DNA from: JBBSAT01 sp046351235
GTDB taxonomy: Bacteria > Myxococcota_A > Polyangia > Polyangiales > Sandaracinaceae
Length of the DNA: 64,000 nucleotides
Assembly (NCBI GenBank): GCA_046351235.1
Contig: JAXLYV010000003.1
Location: 434,001 to 498,000, forward strand
Reading direction: 5' to 3'
The translations under genes were made by a program, and so were the position numbers. Shown here piece by piece: positions 58,404-64,000 of the stretch. The notes below the pieces were generated by a model. That model ran no database searches. It was not told the origin of the DNA and was given only the letters and a program-made list of their open reading frames with translations. Each line of letters begins with the position of its first letter. The first letter of the stretch is position 1.

Positions 58404-60833
58404 ATGGAGCCGAGTTTCCGATGGCCCGGACCGTGCCTCGGGGCGGGCGTGGTCTCCGCGCCCTCGTTCCCTCGCTCGCCCGCGGCCGTGTCGGTCGGCG
58501 CGGCGTGCGCGCATTGCGGAACGACGATCGGCGCCGAGCCGATCCGGGACGAGAGCGGCCGCGTCTACTGCTGCACGGGCTGCTCGAGCGTCGCGACGCT
58601 GCTCCGCGAGAACGGACTCGACCGCAAGTACTACGACCTGCGCGGCTGCGCCGAGCCGCCCGTCGCGTTCGCCGATCCGAGCCGCCGCGATCTCGCGTGG
58701 CTGGAGCCGCTCGCGGCCCAGCTCGCCGACGGTGCCGTCGGAACGGTGACGCTCGACGCCCAGGGCCTGCACTGCACCGCGTGTGTGTGGCTGCTCGAGC
58801 AGCTCTTCCGGCGCACGCCCGGCGGCATCCGGCTCGTCGTGGACCCGAGCATCGGGCGCATCGAGATCTGGGCGCACAAGGAGTTCGACCTGCGCGGCTA
58901 CGTGCGCGAAGTCGAGCGCTTCGGCTACGTGGTCGGCCCGAGCACGAAGAAGCCGAGCGAGAAGAGCGATGCGCTCCTCGTCCGCACCGCCGTGACCGTG
59001 GCGCTCGCGATGAACGCGATGACGTTCGCGCTCGCGCTCTACCTCGGCCTGAGCAGCGGCCTCGCCGCCACGGCCGCCCGCGTGCTCGAGAGCGTGCTCG
59101 CCGCCGCCGCCGTCGCCGTGGGCGCCCCGCCGATCCTCTCGAGCGCGTGGGCCTCGCTCCGCGCGCGCATGCTCTCCCTCGACGTGCCGATCGCGCTCGG
59201 CATCGTGCTCGCGGGCACGAGCACCGCGGTCTCGGTCATCGTCCACCACGACCCGGGCTACGCCGACACGCTGGCCGTGTTCGTCGCGCTGATGCTCGTG
59301 GGGCGCTGGCTCACCGAGCGCACGCTCCGCAAGGATCGCGACCGCCTGCTCGAGGATCCCGGCGTGGATGGCCTCTACGCGCGCCGCATCGACGCGAGCG
59401 GCACCCACGTCGTGCGCGCCTCGTCGATCGCGAAGGGGGATCGCCTCGCCCTCGGCCCGGGCGAGGTCGTCCCGGTCGCGGCGCAGCTCGACGTCGCGGG
59501 CACCTTCTCTCTCGAGTGGATCTCCGGCGAGCCCGAGGCCCGCCTCGTCGCCGCCGGCGAGGTGCTGCCTGCCGGCGCCGTGCACGTGACGGGCGAGCTC
59601 GTGACGATGCGCGCGCAGGAGGACTTCGCGAGCTCGGCGCTCAAGTCGCTCCTGATGCGGCCGAGCGAGCGCCAGAGCCACGCGTCGTCGTTCTGGGAGC
59701 GCATCGCGCGCTGGTACGTCGGCCTCGTGCTCGGCCTGGCCGCGGTGACCTTCGCCGGCTGGTGGCTCGCCACGGGCGATCTCGCACACGCGCTCGACAC
59801 CACCACGGCGCTCCTCGTCGTGACGTGCCCGTGTGGCCTCGGCATCGCGACGCCGCTCGCCTACACGCTCGCGCTCGGGATCCTGCGGCGCCGCGGCCTC
59901 TTCGTGCGCCGCGCCGATCTGCTGGATCGAGCTGGCGACGTGCGCCGCATCGTCTTCGACAAGACGGGCACGCTGACGACGGGCCGCTCGCACCTGGTCT
60001 CGACACGCTCGCTCGAGGCGCTCTCGCGCACCGACCGCGCGAAGCTCGTGGGCCTCGCGCGCGCGTCCTCGCACCCGGCGAGCGCCGCGATCGCGCGCGA
60101 GACGAAGAACGAGCCCGCCGTGGTGCTCGAGGACGTGCACGAGGTCGTCGGCGCCGGTGTCGAGGGCCGGTCCGGCGCGAGCGTGGTGCGCCTCGGTCGC
60201 GCCGATTGGGCCGCCCCGAGCGAGTGGCGGGGCATCGGCGGCCTCGTGTTCTCCGTCGACGGCCACGTGCGCGCGCGCTTCGCGCTCGAAGAGACGCTGC
60301 GCCAGGACGCGCGGAGCGAGCTCGAGGGCCTCGCGGCGCGCGGGCTCGAGCTCCGCGTGCTGAGCGGCGACGATCCGAGCCGCGTGGCGCGCGTCGCCGA
60401 GCAGGTCGGGATCGCGCAGGACCACGCGGAGGGCGGCGCGAGCCCCGAAGAGAAGGCCGAGCGGATCGCCGAGCTCGACCGCCACGACACGATGTTCGTG
60501 GGAGACGGCCTGAACGACACGCTGGCGATCTCGCGTGCGTTCGTCTCCGGGACGCCCTCGATCGAGCGTCCCTTCGTCCCCGGTCGCGCGGACTTCTACT
60601 TCGTGACGGCGGGCCTCGCGCCGATCCGCGCGCTCTTCGTGGTGGCCGCGCGCGTGCGCGCCGTCGCGCGCACCAACCTCACGATCGCCGTTCTCTACAA
60701 CGGGATCGCCGTGACCCTCGCGATGGCCGGGATGATGCGCCCCTGGCTCGCCGCGATCTTGATGCCGCTCTCGTCGATCGCGCTGGTGACCCTGGCCCGC
60801 GTGCGCATGCAGGAGGCGTCTTGGACGCGCTGA
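58404..60833 (+). CDS. ccoI: CcoI/FixI-type copper-exporting P1B-ATPase
   Basis: The 809-residue P-type ATPase has an N-terminal Cys-rich zinc-ribbon-like segment (CAHCGTTIG...CCTGCSS), an HMA-like domain with LHCTACVWLLE, actuator region WISGEPE, a TM metal site TCPCGLGIATPLA, phosphorylation motif DKTGTLTTG, nucleotide-binding SSHPAS (HP motif) and hinge GDGLNDT. CcoI delivers copper for the CuB centre of cbb3 oxidase. ATG 58404 is taken, but a GTG slightly downstream is possible because the first ~20 residues lack support. ccoS overlaps its 3' end. Confidence 0.9.
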   Translation: MEPSFRWPGPCLGAGVVSAPSFPRSPAAVSVGAACAHCGTTIGAEPIRDESGRVYCCTGCSSVATLLRENGLDRKYYDLRGCAEPPVAFADPSRRDLAWLEPLAAQLADGAVGTVTLDAQGLHCTACVWLLEQLFRRTPGGIRLVVDPSIGRIEIWAHKEFDLRGYVREVERFGYVVGPSTKKPSEKSDALLVRTAVTVALAMNAMTFALALYLGLSSGLAATAARVLESVLAAAAVAVGAPPILSSAWASLRARMLSLDVPIALGIVLAGTSTAVSVIVHHDPGYADTLAVFVALMLVGRWLTERTLRKDRDRLLEDPGVDGLYARRIDASGTHVVRASSIAKGDRLALGPGEVVPVAAQLDVAGTFSLEWISGEPEARLVAAGEVLPAGAVHVTGELVTMRAQEDFASSALKSLLMRPSERQSHASSFWERIARWYVGLVLGLAAVTFAGWWLATGDLAHALDTTTALLVVTCPCGLGIATPLAYTLALGILRRRGLFVRRADLLDRAGDVRRIVFDKTGTLTTGRSHLVSTRSLEALSRTDRAKLVGLARASSHPASAAIARETKNEPAVVLEDVHEVVGAGVEGRSGASVVRLGRADWAAPSEWRGIGGLVFSVDGHVRARFALEETLRQDARSELEGLAARGLELRVLSGDDPSRVARVAEQVGIAQDHAEGGASPEEKAERIAELDRHDTMFVGDGLNDTLAISRAFVSGTPSIERPFVPGRADFYFVTAGLAPIRALFVVAARVRAVARTNLTIAVLYNGIAVTLAMAGMMRPWLAAILMPLSSIALVTLARVRMQEASWTR

Positions 60834-61012
60834 TTCTCACGATGTTCGTCTCTCTCGTGCTCGCGGCGGGCTTCGTCGCGATGTTCGCGTGGCTGCTCCG
60901 CGGCCGCACGTTCGACCACGCCGACCGCCTCGCGCTCCTGCCCATGGACGACGACGCGGCGCCCCGCGCCCCCTCTCCCAGCTCCCCGTCCCGGAGCTCC
61001 TCCGAGCCCTGA
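60821..61012 (+). CDS. ccoS: cbb3 oxidase assembly protein CcoS
   Basis: The 63-residue protein starts at TTG 60821, four bases after AGGAGG, overlapping the ccoI end by 13 bp in another frame. A single TM (LILTMFVSLVLAAGFVAMFAWLLRG, in parts) is followed by FDHADRLALLPM, which matches the TM-plus-FDD/E-x-x-x-R/L pattern of CcoS, then a Ser/Pro tail. CcoS is needed for cofactor insertion in cbb3 oxidase. The position between ccoI and ccoNO supports the call; ATG 60842 would cut off part of the TM. Confidence 0.78.
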   Translation: MDALILTMFVSLVLAAGFVAMFAWLLRGRTFDHADRLALLPMDDDAAPRAPSPSSPSRSSSEP

Positions 61013-61061
61013 CCGACTCTCGCTCGCCACGAGCGCTCTTCTCTCCAACCCGAGGCAACCG

Positions 61062-63452
61062 ATGACCACCGCTGCAACCGACAACCACGACAGCGTGCCC
61101 GAGACGAAAGCGAAGTCGTCCGGCGGCACGCGGACGATCGTGTACGACGACGCCACTCCCCGAAACTTCGCCTTCGCGTCCGTCGTGTGGGGCATCGTCG
61201 GCATGCTGGTCGGCGTCATCGTCGCCCTGCAGATGGCGTTCTGGCAGGCGAACATCTCGCCCTTCCTGACGTTCGGGCGCCTCCGCCCGCTGCACACGAA
61301 CGCGGTCATCTTCGCGTTCGTCGGCAACATGCTCTTCGCCGGCGTCTACTACTCGACGCAGCGCCTGCTCAAGACGCGCATGGCGAACGACCTGCTCTCG
61401 AAGATCCACTTCTGGGGCTGGCAGCTCATCATCGTCTCGGCCGCCCTCACGCTCCCGCTGGGCCTCACGCAAGGCAAGGAGTACGCGGAGCTGATCTGGC
61501 CGATCGACATCGCCGTCACGCTCATCTGGGTCGTGTTCGCGGTGAACATGTTCTGGACGATCGCGATCCGGAACGAGAAGCACCTCTACGTCGCCATCTG
61601 GTTCTACATCGCGACGATCGTCACGATCGCGATCCTCTACATCGTCAACAACCTCGCGCTGCCCGTCTCGTCGTACCTCAGCTACGGCGTGTTCGGCGGC
61701 GTGCAGGACGCGCTCGTGCAGTGGTGGTACGGCCACAACGCCGTCGCCTTCTTCCTGACGACCCCGATCCTCGGGATCATGTACTACTTCGTGCCGAAGG
61801 CGGCCGAGCGCCCGGTCTACAGCTACCGCCTCTCGATCGTTCACTTCTGGTCGCTGGTCTTCCTCTACATCTGGGCCGGCCCGCACCACCTCCTCAACAC
61901 GTCGCTGCCCGAGTGGGCGCAGACGCTCGGCATGATCTTCAGCCTGATGCTCTGGGCGCCGAGCTGGGGCGGCATGATCAATGGCCTGCTCACCCTGCGC
62001 GGCGCGTGGGAGCGCTTGCGCGTCGACCCGGTGCTCAAGTTCTTCGCGGCCGGCGTCACGTTCTACGGCATGGCGACCTTCGAGGGCCCGATGCTCTCGA
62101 TCCGCTCGGTCAGCGCGCTCGCGCACTACACGGACTGGATCATCGGCCACGTCCACGGTGGCGCGCTCGGCTGGAACGGCATGATGGCGGCCGGAATGCT
62201 CTACTGGATGATTCCTCGCCTCTACGGCAAGGAGCTCCACTCGCGCTCGGCGGCGAACGCGCACTTCTGGACCGGCACCTTCGGCATCCTGCTCTACGTC
62301 GTCGCGATGTACGCGTCGGGCGTCACGCAGGGCCTGATGTGGCGCGCGGAGGCGCCCGGCGGCGGCCTGCTCTACCCGACGTTCGTCGAGACGGTCGACG
62401 CGATCCGCCCGCTCTACTGGCTGCGCCTCGTGGGCGGCACCGTCTACCTGCTCGGCTTCATCGTGATGGCGTGGAACCTCGTCATGACGGTGCGCGGCGC
62501 CAAGCTCGTCGAGAACAAGATCGAGGTCCCGGCGACGGTCGTCGACGACGACAAGGTCCCGATGATCAAGATCCTCTTCTCGCCCCCCGTCCTGCTCTCC
62601 ATCGTCGTCGTCGTGATGTGCATCGCCGCCGGCATGGTGGGCGAGCTCGCGAGCGGCGCGACGCTGGTGATGGCCGGTGCGGTCGCGATCCTCGGCACCA
62701 TCGCGATGGAAGCGGCGCGCAAGAACGGCGGTCCCGCATGGCACCACCTGCTCGAGGGCCGCGCGCTGCCCTTCACCGCGCTCGCCGCGATCTCGGTCCT
62801 CGTCGGCGGTATCGCCGAGATCGTTCCGACGGTCGTCATCGGCGCCAACGAGGCCGCCTCGACGTCCCACCAGCCCTACACCGCGCTCGAGGTCGAGGGC
62901 CGTGACGTGTACGTCAGCGAGGGCTGCTACACGTGCCACTCGCAGATGATCCGTCCCTTCACGTGGGAGACGGCTCGCTACGGTGCGCCGTCCACCTCGG
63001 AGGACTCGATCTGGGATCACCCCTTCCAGTGGGGTAGCAAGCGCACGGGCCCGGACCTCGCGCGCGAGGGTGGTCGCTACCCGGACGTCTGGCACGCGCG
63101 TCACATGGAGGACCCGCGCTCCACGTCGCCGGGCTCGATCATGCCGCCCTACCCGCACCTCCGGACGTCGCACATCGACTTCTCGGGCACGCAGGGCAAG
63201 GTCCGCGCGCTCCAGACGCTCGGCATCCCCTACACCGACGAGCAGGTCGCGCACGCCGAGGAGGACGCGCGGGCCCAGGCCGAGGGCATCGTCCAGGGTC
63301 TCGCCGCCGACGAGCAGCTCGACCCCGACTCGCAGCTGGTCGCGCTCATCGCGTACCTGCAGCGCCTCGGCCACGACACGTCGGCGTTCACGCCGGCGCG
63401 TGATGCGACGGCGCCCGTCGCGACCGCCAGCGCGGAAGGAGCCACGCCATGA
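61062..63452 (+). CDS. ccoNO: Fused cbb3 cytochrome oxidase subunits I and II (CcoN-CcoO)
   Basis: The 796-residue protein joins a CcoN haem-copper subunit (residues about 25-495) to a CcoO mono-haem c subunit (about 510-780). CcoN part: low-spin haem ligand LRPLHTNAVIFAFVGN, CuB ligand WYGHNAVAFF, GPHHLLNTSLP, and HVHGGALGWNG for haem b3/low-spin. CcoO part: TM around VLLSIVVVVMCIAAG, haem-binding CYTCHSQ at 622-626, and MPPYPHL with the axial Met. Fusion of the two genes is known in some delta-type and Bacteroidota lineages. ccoQ overlaps its stop (ATGA). Confidence 0.93.
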   Translation: MTTAATDNHDSVPETKAKSSGGTRTIVYDDATPRNFAFASVVWGIVGMLVGVIVALQMAFWQANISPFLTFGRLRPLHTNAVIFAFVGNMLFAGVYYSTQRLLKTRMANDLLSKIHFWGWQLIIVSAALTLPLGLTQGKEYAELIWPIDIAVTLIWVVFAVNMFWTIAIRNEKHLYVAIWFYIATIVTIAILYIVNNLALPVSSYLSYGVFGGVQDALVQWWYGHNAVAFFLTTPILGIMYYFVPKAAERPVYSYRLSIVHFWSLVFLYIWAGPHHLLNTSLPEWAQTLGMIFSLMLWAPSWGGMINGLLTLRGAWERLRVDPVLKFFAAGVTFYGMATFEGPMLSIRSVSALAHYTDWIIGHVHGGALGWNGMMAAGMLYWMIPRLYGKELHSRSAANAHFWTGTFGILLYVVAMYASGVTQGLMWRAEAPGGGLLYPTFVETVDAIRPLYWLRLVGGTVYLLGFIVMAWNLVMTVRGAKLVENKIEVPATVVDDDKVPMIKILFSPPVLLSIVVVVMCIAAGMVGELASGATLVMAGAVAILGTIAMEAARKNGGPAWHHLLEGRALPFTALAAISVLVGGIAEIVPTVVIGANEAASTSHQPYTALEVEGRDVYVSEGCYTCHSQMIRPFTWETARYGAPSTSEDSIWDHPFQWGSKRTGPDLAREGGRYPDVWHARHMEDPRSTSPGSIMPPYPHLRTSHIDFSGTQGKVRALQTLGIPYTDEQVAHAEEDARAQAEGIVQGLAADEQLDPDSQLVALIAYLQRLGHDTSAFTPARDATAPVATASAEGATP

Positions 63453-63655
63453 GGGACATCGCGCACGACTTCTTCACCCACAGCCCCGCGATGGCGGGAC
63501 CGCTCGTCGCGCTGGTCCTCTTCTTCGTGGTGTTCACCGCGGCGCTCTTCCGCGTGCTCCGCACCCGTCCCGCCGACTGGGCCTCGCAGGCCGCCCTGCC
63601 GCTCGACGACGCCCCCACGGCCTCCCCCTCGAACGACCACGGAGCGAAGTCATGA
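63449..63655 (+). CDS. ccoQ: cbb3 oxidase subunit CcoQ-like
   Basis: The 68-residue single-TM protein (MAGPLVALVLFFVVFTAALF) has an RVLRTRPADW motif after the TM, typical of CcoQ, then a short Asp/Pro/Ser tail. ATG 63449 overlaps the ccoNO stop and the stop overlaps the ccoP start (both ATGA), giving a tightly coupled NO-Q-P operon. Confidence 0.82.
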   Translation: MRDIAHDFFTHSPAMAGPLVALVLFFVVFTAALFRVLRTRPADWASQAALPLDDAPTASPSNDHGAKS

Positions 63656-64000
63656 GCCAGCAAGAGCTGAAGACCGATCCCATCCAGGGAAAGATCGTCC
63701 ACGAGTACGACGGCATCGAGGAGGCCGACAACCAACTGCCGCTCTGGTGGCTCGCCACCTTCGCCGGCACGGTGATCTTCGCGCTCGTGTACTGGCAGGT
63801 GTACGAGACGTGGGGCGTCGCGCCGAGCACGAGCGAGATCTACGCGGCCGAGATGGCCGAGCGGCTCACGAGCGGCGGCGAAGTGACCGATGATGTCCTC
63901 GTGACCCTCTCTGCCGACTCCTCCACCACCGAGAGCGGGCACCAAGCGTTCGTCACCAACTGCGTCGTCTGCCACGGCGACCGCGGGCAGGGAAACATCG
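63652..64000 (+). CDS. ccoP: cbb3 oxidase subunit III (CcoP), partial
   Basis: The first 116 codons are visible before the window ends. The N-terminal FixP_N domain reads YDGIEEADNQLPLWWLATFAG leading into a TM (about 31-49), a linker, and the first haem c site TNCVVCHGDRGQG at about residues 102-114. A complete CcoP would have a second CxxCH beyond the edge. It passes electrons from cytochrome c to CcoO/CcoN. Confidence 0.9.
   Translation, partial: MSQQELKTDPIQGKIVHEYDGIEEADNQLPLWWLATFAGTVIFALVYWQVYETWGVAPSTSEIYAAEMAERLTSGGEVTDDVLVTLSADSSTTESGHQAFVTNCVVCHGDRGQGNI

Noticed and set aside
57489..60485. A 998-codon minus-strand frame opposite ccoI
   Set aside because: Composition typical of antisense shadows (His/Arg/Asp/Glu runs), no domain, and ccoI on the other strand has all P-type ATPase motifs.
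1..64000. CRISPR array, prophage or secondary-metabolite megasynthase
   Set aside because: No regularly spaced identical repeats, no phage structural or integrase genes, and no ketosynthase or NRPS domains were seen.

Overview
The window reads as chromosomal DNA of a very GC-rich, Gram-negative delta-type bacterium, most likely a myxobacterium (Myxococcota; a Polyangia/Sandaracinaceae-like genome is my best guess). I infer this from strong G/C bias at third codon positions, many GTG and some TTG starts, many lipoproteins with Asp-Ala-rich linkers, MopE-type Asp/Cys repeat proteins, dense two-component and Ser/Thr-kinase signalling, FHA-domain sigma-54 activators, and a fused CcoNO oxidase. 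No species name is encoded in the sequence.

Layout. 1-3.8 kb: a partial lipoprotein, a class III (acetylornithine-type) aminotransferase, a MopE-like lipoprotein and a small lipoprotein. 3.8-8.7 kb (minus): an ABC-2 exporter operon (ATPase plus two permeases) in which each permease carries a C-terminal gluzincin-like ectodomain, one with an intact HExxH motif and one degenerate. 8.8-12.5 kb: a PhoR-like histidine kinase, a tandem pair of 14-cysteine lipoproteins, and an MddA-like membrane methyltransferase. 12.6-18.2 kb: a PP2C phosphatase overlapping a small STAS-like protein, a SAM methyltransferase, a flavin monooxygenase overlapping a single-domain response regulator, and hypothetical proteins. 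18.5-24.7 kb: a TPR envelope protein, a Cys-rich lipoprotein, a tandem FHA/sigma-54-activator pair (one copy intact, one enzyme-dead), and a second MopE-like lipoprotein. 25.0-29.5 kb: a tripartite ABC exporter operon (LolD/MacB-type ATPase, large FtsX permease, HlyD adaptor), followed by a secreted protein with a MYXO-CTERM-like tail.

30.7-33.1 kb is the only clearly mobile region. It holds a tRNA-Ser(UGA), a 3' remnant of a type I restriction hsdR gene containing an in-frame stop, and an IS110-family transposase with a 5' non-coding stretch where a bridge RNA would be expected. 33.2-44.3 kb: a flavoprotein, two-domain UspA, response regulator, phosphoribosyltransferase, a kinase with a pseudo-receiver, a Ser/Thr kinase-receiver fusion, hemerythrin, a 14-repeat RCC1 lipoprotein and a CDF cation transporter.

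44.3-53.8 kb: a 1-Cys peroxiredoxin, a CPA1 antiporter, a 35-residue membrane protein, a ClC-CBS transporter and a GH15 enzyme, with the last three coupled by 4-bp overlaps. They lie divergent to otsA-otsB-marR, in which OtsA has an N-terminal membrane sensor-like module. 53.8-57.5 kb: UspA and two sensor kinases. 57.5-64 kb: the cbb3 oxidase locus (SafE-like protein, ccoI, ccoS, fused ccoNO, ccoQ, partial ccoP).

Many adjacent same-strand genes overlap by ATGA or GTGA. This both supports the operon calls and fixes several start codons.
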